From Diplonema japonicum (Eukaryota; Euglenozoa; Diplonemea; Diplonemida; Diplonemidae): a stretch of 64,000 bases of DNA. Below are positions 1-12,283 of the stretch, in pieces. The DNA lies in the NCBI GenBank assembly GCA_964019335.1, contig OZ025705.1, forward strand, positions 62,001-126,000, read 5' to 3'. The translations under genes and the position numbers were made by a program. The notes below the pieces were generated by a model. That model was given only the letters and a program-made list of their open reading frames with translations. It searched no databases and was not told the DNA's origin. Every line of letters starts with the position of its first letter. Position 1 is the first letter of the stretch.

Positions 1-808
1 TCGGCCAGCTCCTGTGTTCTTGCACCAGCCACTTGCGGTCGGCGTTGGCTGTCCTATAGCCGGCGTGTGCTGGACAGTGCCAAATGGTATGCTGCAGGAG
101 GCTGCTGGTTCCATTCCTAACGTCGTAGAGTGCGTCACACCCGAGGCATTTCGCACGTGTGCCTGACAAATCGCCGTAGGCTCTGGGATGAAGGGGCAGT
201 ATGGCGCCAGTGATTGCACAAAGTAACTTTCTCGCTTTCTGCGGGTTGGCGACCGCCATCTCGTTGTGTAGGAGGTTCGTCCTCTCCTCGTCGATGCCCG
301 TCTCGATCCCACCAAAGGTCTCTCGCTCTTCGGCGAGCTCGCCACGTAGCTTGTCTTTCAACAGCGTTCTGATCTCATGCTTCAGGTGTTGTATGCCTTG
401 CGGCAGCATTTTCGTCTGAAGGTCCTTCCATCTGGTCCCAATGTCTCGAAGCCAAACCTCTGCATTGCCAAATGTTCCTTTCGGTAACGACGGTGTTCCG
501 TTCCGTTCCTTCGTGTACCTGTAAGTCTCCCAGCATGAAACGAAGAGGGATTTGTTCGTCTGGCGTGTGCATAGACGCCCTAGGGTTGAAATGGCCTTGT
601 AGACCACCGTAGAGTAAGGGTCTAGGGTGTGACCTTTGTGGGCAATCCCCAGCAGAGCACTGGAGGAGCGCATCGGGTTGCGGGCCCCCCAGATACATAA
701 CGTGATCTGTTTCTTCAGTTTCTCCAGCCAGGAGTCAGGGATTGGGTCGAAGAGTACGCCGTAGAAGGCGGACGGTAGGATGTTCTCAGAGATGATCTGT
801 ATCTTGCG
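1..808 (-). mobile_element. 3' part of a non-LTR (LINE-type) retrotransposon ORF2, partial
   Basis: Read on the minus strand, one frame is open from about 808 to the window edge (about 268 codons without a stop). The start resembles the segment just after a LINE reverse-transcriptase core: ILPSAFYGVLFDP, then LKKQITLCIWGAR, then a Tyr/Pro-rich stretch. Near the window edge is a C-x2-C-x15-H-x4-C cluster (CLGC...HTIWHC), the zinc-knuckle spacing found at the C terminus of many LINE ORF2 proteins. The catalytic YxDD part is absent. The frame begins abruptly at a run of about 20 A on the plus strand, as in a 5'-truncated insertion. Family assignment rests on these motifs only. No stop or frameshift is visible, so the insertion may be fairly young. 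Confidence 0.75.
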
Positions 809-1020
809 AAAAAAAAAAAAAAAAAAAAAGAAGGAGAAGAAACAACCCCTGCTCTAGTTATTTGCCATCCATGTCAAGGGAAGGATGTTTTTTTTTATAA
901 TAAAAAAAAATGAAATTAGGGGGGGGGGGGAGAGGGCTCTTTTCAATCTTTTTTTTTTTCCCTCCCTCTTTCTTTTTCTTCCTGTTGAACTAACAAAAAA
1001 AATAATATTTTTTTTTTTTT
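809..1020. other. Intergenic homopolymer stretch
   Basis: Runs of A, T and G separated by short unique sequence lie between the retrotransposon fragment and the stop codon of the MFS gene. No coding or RNA gene is visible. Confidence 0.6.
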
Positions 1021-2520
1021 CTAATTTGTAATTAGAGGAGCTTCCTCGTCAGCGTCGCTACTATCTTCCGTATCACAAACGTCAGGGATTTGCAAGAACT
1101 CAAAGACGTCCTTTGCGTCCTCGCTGTTCACCAAGGAGAGGTGCAGCAACACAAAGACGGCCATCGACGGCTCGGCAACGATCTTCTGCTGCTGCTTGGG
1201 AACAATAAAGAGGCATGGAACCCTTACAAGGGTAGAGCAAACATGAAAACAACTTGACACCACAAAAACAAACGAGTAACCGTGCAAACTAATCAGCTCC
1301 CCACCAACAGCAGCGGACCCGCACCACCCAGCACTGGTGATGGACCCCAACGCCGCCCATTTCGCTCGATCTTTCTTCGGAATATAATCCATGATAATAG
1401 AAGATTGGATCGCACTTGTGGATTGCAAAAATCCGGAACGTGCGAACCACAGTCCAATAAGCGCGGTTCTATTCTTAATATGACTGTTAAACCCTCCACG
1501 GTAGCCTATATAGGCCATTCCGAGCAAGCAGGATATTCCACAGTACCACAGGAAGATATCAGCCTGCACTCTTCCGAACCCGCGTGATAAGAATGTTGCC
1601 AAGTACGTGAAAGGAACGACTAGATAGGGCTGCACGGCGACCACGGACATTATGGCCACGGGGCCCATGCCAAGCTCGTCCTGGAACATGATTTGAAAGA
1701 ACTTGACGGTCATGCCGGAGCCAAAGCACCACAAACAGTCCGATGCAAAGTATAGGTAAGGTACGGCGGAGTGTTTGGTCGATGTTTGACCGGTTTTGGA
1801 ATGTTCTGTGACGGCTTTGGAGTCGCTTTTCAAACAGTAGTCGTCGTTGAAGTAAAAGCAGATCAAACTTGTTGGAAATCTCAACACAAGCCCGGCTATC
1901 ATCACGATGGACAAGTCTGTGACTGTCCACTTGTCGCCGAGGGCTGCAAAGATAGCCAACGACACCACAGGCCCTGTTCCGTACATTATGTTTTGATAGT
2001 TTTGCAAGGTTGCCATGAAGCTTAATCGGGTTCCCGTGGCGAGGGAGTCGGCTAGTAAAGCCTGTGCTGCCGAATCACCAATACTCTCACCACAGTATGC
2101 AATCGACACACATGCACAGGTTGCTATAAATTTGTAATTTCCGAAAATCGTGTTTTTTTGCAGTTTGCTGTCGAAATCGTCGTCCAAAAGGCACATCAGC
2201 AGCAGCCACAATAAAGTGCAGATTCCTATAAGGGAGCCCCAACCGCTCCATCGCACTATTCTGTCTCTCCTGCCACGGTCAGATAGATATCCTCCTACTA
2301 AACCGGGTATTAGGGCGCAGAAGCCGAAGAAGCCTTCTGCGTAGCCGACCATTCTGTTCGAGGAGTTGGTGATCATGTAGATGAATATTGCGGTGACCCC
2401 TGTGAAGAGTATACCATTAGACAGGCTCACTGCTACCAGGTACCACACTGATAGCTGCGTGTTGCGGTTTTCCGAACCGAAGCCCACTATCTTTTTCGCC
2501 GTTTTTTTGAGCTTTTCCAT
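1021..2520 (-). CDS. Major facilitator superfamily transporter
   Basis: A 499-residue polytopic membrane protein with about twelve hydrophobic segments in two halves. The loop between segments 2 and 3 carries GGYLSDRGRRDR, the classic MFS motif A (G-x3-D-R-x-G-R-R). A related motif, DYIPKKDRAKW, is at the equivalent place in the second half. The substrate cannot be told. The C terminus is cytosolic and acidic (DTEDSSDADEEAPLI), and EEAPLI fits the [D/E]xxxL[L/I] sorting signal used for delivery to lysosomes or acidic vacuoles, so an endolysosomal location is possible. The ATG is preceded directly by seven A residues. Length is normal for the superfamily and no intron is evident. Family assignment is secure; substrate and location are inference. 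Confidence 0.9.
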   Translation of the reverse strand: MEKLKKTAKKIVGFGSENRNTQLSVWYLVAVSLSNGILFTGVTAIFIYMITNSSNRMVGYAEGFFGFCALIPGLVGGYLSDRGRRDRIVRWSGWGSLIGICTLLWLLLMCLLDDDFDSKLQKNTIFGNYKFIATCACVSIAYCGESIGDSAAQALLADSLATGTRLSFMATLQNYQNIMYGTGPVVSLAIFAALGDKWTVTDLSIVMIAGLVLRFPTSLICFYFNDDYCLKSDSKAVTEHSKTGQTSTKHSAVPYLYFASDCLWCFGSGMTVKFFQIMFQDELGMGPVAIMSVVAVQPYLVVPFTYLATFLSRGFGRVQADIFLWYCGISCLLGMAYIGYRGGFNSHIKNRTALIGLWFARSGFLQSTSAIQSSIIMDYIPKKDRAKWAALGSITSAGWCGSAAVGGELISLHGYSFVFVVSSCFHVCSTLVRVPCLFIVPKQQQKIVAEPSMAVFVLLHLSLVNSEDAKDVFEFLQIPDVCDTEDSSDADEEAPLITN

Positions 2521-3456
2521 TTTTTTTCCCCCTCCCCCTGCGCCACCGTCTCCTCTTTTTTTTTTTTAAAATTTAGGAAAAAAAAAAGAAAGTGGGGGGG
2601 GTGCAGGGAGGAGGGAAAAAAAAAGTGATTGTTTTGAAAAGGTGGGGGAAAAAAATAGGAAGAGGTGGGTGATTGGTGAGTTTGGGGGGGGGGTTGTGTT
2701 TTCTTATTCTCCTTTTTTTTTTCTCGTATTGTTGTGGTGGTGGAATCAGGTGGGAGTGAATCCAGGGTTCGAATATATAATAATAAAGAGCAAAAATGTA
2801 ATAGGTAGGGGGGGGGTTAGGGTTAGTAGTTCTTAGTGCAGATCAGGTATTGGGGGGGGTTTCAATTTTCTTTTAACATGTTTTCTTTTTCTTCTAAAAG
2901 GGAAAAGGAACCCCAAAAAAAAATGTGGTTGGGGGGGAGGGTAGTTAGAGTATAACAGGGCAAGTTTATTTTCCTTTTTTTTTTTTTTTTTTTGTGTTGT
3001 GTTTTGAAAAAAAAAAAAAAAAAAAAAAAAAAAAGCCACAGCTGGCTGGAAAAAAACTTTACTATGATTGGGGGTTCGGAGGATATGTGAATGTAAAGTA
3101 ACTAACGAAGACTTGCTTAGATGTTCCCGGGGGAGGGAAAAATAAATATTCTTTGCCAAAAGCCGACTAAGGAGGGGGGGGGGGGGGGGGGGGTTACACA
3201 AAAAAGAACAAGAAACAGTACCCCTCAGGCTTTTGTTACAAAAAAAAAAAAAAAAAAAGAGAGATGGGGTGACTCGCTTCATACTCGGGCAAAGTCTACA
3301 GGGAAGACGGAAAGAAAACTAGTGGGTTACTTTTTTTTTTAATTTAAAGATTCCTTTTAAAGATTAGGGGGAGAGGGGGATGTGTATTGGAAAAAAAAGG
3401 GGGGGGGGAAACAAAAAAGTGTCCTTTTGGTTGCACAGTTAAACAATGAAAGTTCG

Positions 3457-3487
<31 letters not shown>

Positions 3488-4200
3488 TCGGGGCGACTCT
3501 CTGTCACTCCGTTGTCATATTGTCAAAAAAAAAATCTTAAAAATATGAAGGGATAAAAAAAAAAGGGGGGGGAATAAAAAAAAGGCATATTAGTGTTCAG
3601 AATCCTCCCAGATTCCATCGCTTCTTATCACTATATATAAAAAAAAAAAATGCTGGTAAGGTAGGTATGTTTAGTGTTCAGAAAAAAAAAATTCCCCCAA
3701 GTTCCCGTGCTTCTCATCGGGCAGGGGGACTATAAAGATACTGGTAAAGGCAATGTATTTTTTTTTTTTTTGTTCCTCTGATTAAGTTTAAAGTAAGACT
3801 CTTTTTCACACCCGCCTCCTTGCATCTTTTGAGGAGGACTAGAAAGAAAAAGAAGGAAAAAAAAAAAAAAAAAGAGAAAACAAAAACACATGGTCAAATT
3901 ACGGTACTTTGCGGGGAAAAAAAAAAAAAAAAAAAAGCGCTCCTCTCATGGCGCTTAAGATTAAAAAATCTTTTTTTTCTTTTTAAGGAGAGAAGCTGAT
4001 TTTTCTTTTTGTTTTACTGTATATTTGACCATATGTATTATTATTTTTGTGGTAGATTTAGAAAATAGGTCCCTTCTGTTTTAAAAATATAAAGAGGACG
4101 AAGGTTATAAGTATACGGGGGATAAATGGTTTTTTTTTTTTTTTTTTACCCCCTTTTTTTCTTCCATTCTCTCCTAGATAAAAAAAAAAAAAAAACTCGA
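2521..4200. other. Gene-poor stretch upstream of the MFS gene
   Basis: The coding (minus) strand next to the MFS start is strongly pyrimidine-rich from about 2571 to 2700, a candidate splice-acceptor tract. The rest is A, T and G homopolymers with short unique segments. A partial direct similarity (ATTAGTGTTCAGAA / TTTAGTGTTCAGAA, near 3590 and 3669) is present. Open frames here consist of Lys, Phe and Gly runs and are not credible genes. Confidence 0.55.
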
Positions 4201-4202
4201 TG

Positions 4203-4480
4203 GTTTAAAGGTAGCCGGTGGGGGCACCCTGCACAAGCACCATTTACTTGATTACAGGGGGCGCACCTCGGCCTAGCTGTAGCTTCTTCTGCGTTCCGCG
4301 TCGTGTCCTCAATGCGTGCGGGTAACCAAGATTCTGAGCCCGTGTAGTTTGCTGCCTGTTCGCCACCCAGAGCATCTGCTTCTTCCACTTGGGCGCTACC
4401 GGTGATGACCGACGGGGAGGTCAACAGCGAACAACACATCTGATGTACTTCTTTATATTTCCATGTTATCCCCACCACCT
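4203..4480 (+). repeat. SINE-like dispersed repeat, near full length (copy S1)
   Basis: This copy matches the elements near 29956, 43174 and 58282 along most of their length: a head (TAAAGG.GGCCGGTG), a middle containing CTTGATTACAGGGGGCGC, and a tail containing GCGCTACCGGTGATGACCGA and ending CATGTTATCCCCACCACCT. It is somewhat diverged from the others. No long open frame is shared between copies, which fits a non-coding SINE. No tRNA- or 5S-derived promoter was recognised with certainty. Confidence 0.75.
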
Positions 4481-4485
4481 GGATA

Positions 4486-4771
4486 AAAAAAAAAAAAAAA
4501 CGAAATTAATTTTCTTTTTTCAGGGCGAGGCTCATGTGTTAAAATCACAAAGGAAGAGAGAGAAAAAGAAGATCCTAGGCAGCACGGGGGGGGCTTGAAG
4601 AGTATCAAATAACAATTACTATCCACTAAATCCCCCCCCCCTTTTTTTTTTACCCCTCCTTCTTACTAGACTACTTCAACTCAAAAAAAAAGTGCATTTT
4701 TTTTTTTATTTATTTATTGCTTTAACAATATTGTAGTCTAAAACTAGCTGGCGGAAACGTAACGAGTTTAC

Positions 4772-4804
<33 letters not shown>

Positions 4805-6613
4805 TTTTTTTTTGCCAAACCATTTTTTTTTTTTTTTCCTTCTTTCTTTTTTTTTTTTACCGTGCAGGTTTTTATAAGGTGAGGCGAGACAGCTCCGTAA
4901 TAATACTTCTGGAAGGAACAAAGAAAAAAAAAATTGATCTGGGGGTAAATATAAAGAAAAGGGGGTGACACCATGGCCCCCCTGGGCAAGCAAAATAGAG
5001 TAAGGATACGTGTTTTTAGGCATGAAAAGAAGAAGAAGAACAAAAAAAAATCTATTCTGTATTGGTGCTACAGTGAACAAGACAGGTGCTATCGGACTGG
5101 TCGGTAATCACATGTCAACCTTGGGGTGGTTAAAAAAGTCAGGATTTCTTTTTTTTTTTTTTTTTGTTTTGCAGGGAAGAAAAAAAACCCCCCCCCCAAC
5201 AACCCTTTCCCAGTACAAAACTTGTTTACCTTTTTTTTTTTAAACTTAATTATTCAAAATAGTGCGAGGGCATACTTTTTTGGAGAGAGTCACATGGGGG
5301 GGGGGGGGGGCAATCTTTATGAAGCAATTCTTCTTTTTCTTTTCATGCTCGTTATTTAGCCGGAGTGGGGAAGGGGGGGGGGGGGCAGAGTAAAAAATCT
5401 TTTCTTCCAGTGTTTTCTTTCTTTGAAAGAGTTGCGCCAGCTTGTCTATCATTAGATATTTTTGCATGAAGATGCTCCTTTCTTTTTCTTCTTTTCTTTT
5501 CTTTTCTTTTTTTTTTTAAAAAATAAAAATTGTCTTTCCTCATTCCGTATTTCTTTTTTTTAAAACTAAAGGTTGTCTGAAACAATAAAGAAATCAATGA
5601 AATTTAAGTTGTTAAATAATAAAGGTTAGGACCGGTATTTATTTAAAACTTTAAATTTCTTTTTCTCTCTCTCTCCAGAGGCTGTCACCCCTCGGGGCGG
5701 ATTTTCCTTAGGAAAAAAAAGATCGTTTTTTTATTTTTTTTTATAACTTATTTATATTTTAATACGGTAATTCTCTTCGAGACTTGTGTCTCTGCTCGCT
5801 TTGGCTTGCCTTGTCCCCTTCCAGTCCTGGGGGGGGCATCAAAAAAAAAGAAAAAAGAAAAAAAGGAAAAAGAAAAAGAAAACAAATACGTTCACAAGAA
5901 AAAAATACAAATATAAAAAAACAAGAAACTTTGGAATGTTTTTAGCAATATAGAAAATTACGGTAGAAATGGGTGGGGAGGTGAGGGGGGGGTTTCTTTT
6001 TGCATAGGGAAGGGAGTGGGAAGAGGGGGAAAAAAAAAAAGAGAAAATAAGAGGAAAAAAAAAAAATAGAGCCAAACAAACACAAACCCGGTTCCTTTCT
6101 ATTCTCCTTCGTTTTTTTTTGTTTTTTTTTCCTTTCTCTTTCTACCTTTTTTTTTCCCCTTCTTCTCTTTAATTTCTAGGTACTGGGCTGAATTCTCAAA
6201 AAAAAAAAACTTCTTTTTTTTTTTAAAATCCCACGGGGCGTTTCTTCCCTCTTTTTTTTTTCCTTTTTTTTTTCAAATTTCCTAACTGGGCTTTAAACAA
6301 CCCAAAATGGAAAGATCTGAAAAAAAAAATAAAAAATAAGGGGGGGGGAAATCGCCATGATTTAGAGGGAAGGGAGGATTGCTTGCAGCGATACCACCAA
6401 AATCGACGAAAGCACAAATCACGGGAGGGCAGAAACATGCAGATAAGTAGTTCGTATCCCCTTTGGCCCTTTGCTCTTTCCGAAGGGGGAGGGGGGGGGG
6501 ATAGTTCTTTCAGTGCAATGTTTTCTGGGCAGTCTTTCAGGTGACCGTACTTAATCGTCCCCTCCCTCCTCCCCCTATCTAGCATAGAGCAAGCCCCCAT
6601 AAGGTGGGCTAGT

Positions 6614-6647
<34 letters not shown>

Positions 6648-9600
6648 CCCCCCCACTTCACCGATCTTTTTTTTTTTCCTCAGTAGAAAATGGGGAAAAA
6701 AAAAATAAAATAAAATAAAATAAAAAAAAAATCCATATTTTTCCCGCAGATTTAGGTAAGGGAGAGAGAGTGAGGGGGGAGGGGATAGAGAAACAAAGTG
6801 GGTATAACAAAACTCAACTACTCCAAATTGCTAGCTTTTTTTTCTTCCCCCCCCCCCCATCTTGTTCTCCCGCCTGTTCTTCCTGGTCAGACAGCGATTT
6901 TCTTTTTTTTTTCCTTTTTCATTGAAAAATTGACATTCTTTCATTTTTAAAACATGCGTGTGAGCACTAGGAAAGGAAAGGAAAGAAAAGAGGTTTTTTT
7001 TTTTTTTTTCCTGTACACAACCCCTCTTTTTTTTTTCTCAAAGTGTCATGTTTGTCAACACAGACTGCACTAAACTTTCCATTTCCCCCCCCAACTTTTT
7101 ACCATTTGATTGTACCTCTTTCCATCTACCATATCATCTTATTGCTTTTTTTTTCTTTTTTGGTGGTTGTATTGTTGCTTGTACTCAAGAGGAAAAGGAG
7201 AAAAAAGAGGGGGAGCTGGAGGTGCTTATTTGGGCAAGAGCCGCCCAAACTTAAAATTCCCAAGACCCACAAAAAAAAGTCGAAATGAGACAAATGTTGT
7301 TATGGGGGAAGACCTCTGTTCAACACTGTCATTAGCACAGCAATAGCCCTCCCCCCCTTTTTTTTCTTTCTCCTCCTTGAATATTTTGTTTCTATTTTTT
7401 TTTACCCCCCCTTTTGTTACAAAGTACTCATAACCCTCAGCTGCTTTAACGTGCAAAAAAAAAAAAAAAAAAAAAGAGGTAAAGAGGTTCAGGGGTTGTT
7501 GTTGTTGTTGTTTTTTTTTCTTCTTTTTTCTTTTCTCTTTTTTTTTTTTTTCCCCATTTGTATGCTGCGGGAGGTAGGGGGAAAAAAAAAAAAAATGGGG
7601 AGAAGTACCGGAAACGAAAGCAAGCACGTAATAGATCACATGAAAGAAGAAGAAGAGAAAAAAAAAAAGTGTTTGGTGTGGAAGAAAAAAAAAAGAATAA
7701 AAAAAAATCCCACTCCTCATTTTTTTTTTTTTTTTTTTTTTTACTATTTACGAAAATACTGGACGATCGCACCCTCGCTGTTTGTGAAAACAAGTAATTT
7801 CAGAAAAGCGGAAAAAAAAAAACTTTTTTAATCATCGAATGAAGGGGGGGGAGGGGGAATAGTTTTTCAAAGTAGAACAGGAAACTTTTAGTTCAGAGCA
7901 CACCGGTCGGCTGAAAAAGTAAGTTAGAGTTCCGCTTGGTTCCCACTTTCTGGCTCCCCCCCCCCCCCCCCCCCCCCCATCCCCCCCTTCACAAGGGTAC
8001 TATTCAAGGCCACTCTGCAATATATTCAGTTGTGGTTAGTTTTCCTCTTTTTTTAAAAAAAAATGTCCCTCCCAGGTGTCTTAAGGCTCTTGCGACGACC
8101 AAAGAGACTCTTGGGAATCTTTTTTTTTTTTTTTTTTTTGGAAAAAAAAAAAAGAAAATTCGAGTTTGTTATTTCTTTTTTATGCAATATGCTTGATGTT
8201 TGGAAAAAAGGGATTTTTAAAAAGGGGGCCCTTTTATGGGACGGATCGCACTGCAACAGGTTGTTGCCCTTGTAAGTTTGTGGTCTTTTGGTAGGGTGCT
8301 GTCCCCCCCTTTTTTTTTGGGTCTCAGACTCTGGTCCTTTAGGGATAACAAAAAATCGCTTTCCTTTTTTATTTAATTAAAAAAAGGGCAAAAAAAAGAG
8401 CTTTGAAGTGTAAACAGCGCGAACCACTAGGGAAAGAGAAGAAAAAAAAAAGAAGCAGAGGAAGGGCTGATGAGCTGGTATAAAAAAATAAAAAACCCCC
8501 CCAACAGCTAAGAATAATCTTGTTGTTGGAAAAAAAAAAAAAAAAAAAGAGAGAAGAAAAAGAAAAAAAAAAAGAAATAGCTCGTCATCTGATGATTAGA
8601 ACAAAACAATCCAATGAAGAAATTATTTCATTTCTTTTTTTCTTTTTCATTTTTCTTTTTTTGCATCCTCGAATCTTTTGATTTTACACCCCTTTTTTTT
8701 CCCCCCTTCTTCTCACCACTAATCGAAATGCCCCTTCAAGCACCCCTCCAATGGTTCTTTTTTTTCTTCTTCCAAATATTTTTCAACTCCCCCCCCTTCT
8801 TCATCCTTATTAGGTGAAATACCCGCCCCCCCCCAAAAAAAAACTCACTACTAGTTTAAAAAAAATATGAATAAATATTTTAATTGGCAAGCATCCTAAC
8901 TTTGTTCTTAACAATTTAGCGCGACTGGAATGGGCAAATATTATCTTTACAATGCTATTATAGCCTTATAGCCCTGCGTCCAGGGCGAAGTTCCATAACC
9001 AGTGCCCAAACCAAACCCGAAACCCACTTATATTTTTTGAAGCAGGGTCGTGCTTTAAAAAAAAAAAAAAAAAAAAAAAGAAAACTCCTCGCGCAAAATA
9101 TCTTTTGGAAATATAAGGACAAAAAAACGTCCGCTTGTTCCTTCAGGGATAAAAGGAGGAGAAAGAAGAAAAAGGACGAAAGAGATGGGGCTAGACCTTG
9201 GTCTGCTCACAGTAGGAGGGATATAAAAAAAAAAATGAAGGGAAAAAGAAAATAGAGTAGGGAAAAAAAAAAAAAAAAAAAAACAAGTGCTTATTTTAAA
9301 TCTGTGAATATAATACCGATTTTTTGTACTGGACAGCAACGGAGAAATGTTGAAATTGAATTTGAAACAGATAATTTATATAAAACCCTTTTTTTTTTTT
9401 CCCCCCCAAACAAACGAACTTTACAAACAAAATCTTTTCGTATTTATAATTTCTTCCGCGCGTACAAAGTCCAAATCCGGTATAGAAAAAAAGGGTGAGG
9501 AGGGGGGATGTTTCCTTTGAAGAATGTTGTCGTTGCATCCTCGTATTCTTCTTCTTCTTCTTGGTTTTCCCCTCTTTAGATGGCCCCTTTCCATGTTCTC

Positions 9601-10210
9601 AACTTCTTGTTAGCTTTCTTTTTTAAAAAAAGAAATAAAAATAGATCTTTAGTAGTGCCCCCCCCCCCCCCCCCGACAGGGAGAGGAAACAAGAGTGGGG
9701 GGGAAAGAAGAAGAAACTGAATGTAAATAAAGCCATATATGCCTTCGTACAACACGTTTCTTTTTTTTTTTTTTGTTTCATTATTATTATTATTTTTTTC
9801 TTTTATTCACTAGTTGTACTCAAAGCTTGTCACCCTCCTTGAGTAGGCCCCCCAAACCAACAAAAAATTGTGCGGTAGTAAGAAAAAAAAAAAAGAAGAA
9901 AAAAAGCTATTCTTTCTTTCGTTCTTTCTAACAAAGCTTTGATAACGTGCGTGAAAAGGAAGGCCAAATAGAAAAAAAAGATTCTCCTCTCCCCCCCCCC
10001 TAGACAAAGAAAAAAAAAGGAGCAAATTTAAACCCCAATAGAGACGGGGCTTAATAAAAAATATAAAAAAAAAAAAAAAAAGGGTTGTTGAGTGGTAAAA
10101 AAAAAAAAAAGGAAGGTATGTGGTATAGTAGTTAAAGCATAGATAAGAAAAAAAGGGGAGGGCGCGTGAAACAAGGGAAAGCGCATGACTATCCACATGT
10201 CTGCCGAAAT

Positions 10211-10248
<38 letters not shown>

Positions 10249-11895
10249 TGCAAGCAGACAGGGGACAAAGGGGAAGGCAAAGAGCTTATGGCAACTGTGA
10301 AACGGAAAGTATAAAAAAAAAAAATCTTTTTAAAAAAAAGGGAAAGGGGGAAGAGGCAAAAAAAAAAAAAAAAAAAAAAGTTCGTATTTCAGTCTCTCTC
10401 TCTTTTTTTTATTTTTTTTATTTCGAGCCGGGTTTTCAATTTCAAGGGGTGGGAGTGAAAATAAGATTTCATTTTATATCATCCTCAACTTTATGTTACT
10501 CTCAGTTTATAGAGAAATATGGCCCAGGAAACATAATGTAACATTGCGTCACTCCTGCACCTATTTTAAGCCAAACACCCTAGAAACACAGAAAACGATG
10601 GGAATTAGCCTAAGGCGATGAAAAAGATTGGAGCAAGAAGTACCATCCTAGAATTAGATTCTGCAAGTGGGGCCCGCATTCTACCATCAAAACTAGTAAC
10701 TTGTGTAACCTCTTTTTTTGCTTCAAACCCGGCTCTTATTAAATAAAACAACATATTAAATGAAAAGAAGTGCATTATTTCACTTGTTTCTCTCGTTAAA
10801 ACCCCTGCCACCACGCGTGAAGTAACACAATCTTATTTTCATTTAATATTTCTTTTTTTTTTTTTTTTTTTTTAAATTTCGTTCTCCGCCAGATAGCACC
10901 AATGTTGCTTGGAAAATATTAAAAAAAAAAAAAAAAATATAAAAAGAACCGTGAAGTATTTGAATGTGGGAGAGAAAGGGGGGGGGGGGAAAATACATGA
11001 GCCGAGTAGTGTTTGAAATCCCCCCCTTTTTTTTGTATTCTTTCTCAAAAAAAGATAGAAAAAGACGACATAGGTAAAGTAGAAAATAAGGGGGAGGGGG
11101 AAGGGTAGCGGTTTGATGGAGGAGTAAAAAAGAAAAAAAGAAAAAGAAACACCCCCTCCACGGGCTCCTTCAGAGGAAGGCTTACCTCTCCCCCCCAACT
11201 ATTTTTTTTTTTTTTTTCATTAGAGGGTTTTTATTTTCGTTCTTTTTTTTTTTTCTTTCCCAAGAGCTAACAAAAAAAAAAATCGAACGAGAGAAAGATA
11301 AAAAAAAAAAAAAGAGCTATAACAAAAGAGCTACGAAAAAGTTTAGTTTAAAGGAGAGCAGGGGGACACAAGTAATGAGGGAAAAAAAAAAAAAGAGCGT
11401 TGGAAAGGGAAATACTTTTTTTTTCTCTCCCGTCTCTCCCCTCTCAAAAGATCTGCATTTTTTTTTTTCTGAAACCCTTTCATTTTCTAAAGGACGAAAA
11501 TCGAGGCTTTCCTTCTTCTTTTCTCAAAGGAGGGGAGGAACAAGGCTCCCGTGTTCTTTTTTGAGGATCCCTCTTTTTTTTGACACCCCATTACCTGAGA
11601 AACCTTCTTCATTTATTTATTTATTTGTTTATTTTTTTTTTTGCTGTCTCAAGACATTTTTTTTTTTTTTTTTTTTTTGCTCCTCCCCCTTTTTTTTTCC
11701 ATAGGTGAAATGTTTTTTTTTGAAAAAATATTCTTTTTTTGCTTTGTTTGAAAAAAATGGTCAATTATTTTTAATTTTGACAATAAGGAAGGGGTGTGTG
11801 TGTGTGTGGTTGTTTTTTTTTTTCTCGTGTGCCCTAAAAGTTATTGTAAAAAAACCCCCCCCAAAAAATGGTTTGCATACTTTGTACAAAAATTT

Positions 11896-11930
<35 letters not shown>

Positions 11931-12041
11931 AAAGTTTCTATGACTAAATGTCTTTGTTGTTCGGCCAGCAAAAAAGAATTTTAAAAAAAAAGTTGCGAAA
12001 ATCTATTGCTCGGCCACACAACTTTGCATATAGTTATAAAA

Positions 12042-12072
<31 letters not shown>

Positions 12073-12283
12073 TGAACATCTTTTGTAACAAAAAAAAATA
12101 ATAATAATAACTCAAGGCTGCCATACCGTATTCTTTTTTTTTTTTTTTTTTTAAATATATCCCGAAACAACAGTTACAAGAAAAAAAAAAAAAAAATACG
12201 GTATTCTGAAAGTGAACAAAAAAAAAAAAAATGGGCAAGATCCCCTCTCTATCCCCACACTCCCCCCCACCATCACCAGCTCA
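4486..12283. other. 7.8-kb gene desert dominated by homopolymers
   Basis: Very long runs of A, T, G and C separated by 20-150 bases of apparently unique sequence. An (ATT)n microsatellite lies at about 4776-4803, a GTT run near 7497-7513 and a short TG run near 11801-11810. I see no protein family, RNA gene or intact transposon. A 280-base moderately complex segment at about 10540-10835 has no recognisable coding potential. Confidence 0.55.

Noticed and set aside
2811-2832. GGTTAGGGTTAG resembling telomere repeats
   Set aside because: Only two units next to a G run; no array, so chance is likely.
4146-4478. ORFs inside the SINE-like repeats (also near 43177 and 58330)
   Set aside because: Frames are not conserved between copies; the repeat is better explained as non-coding.
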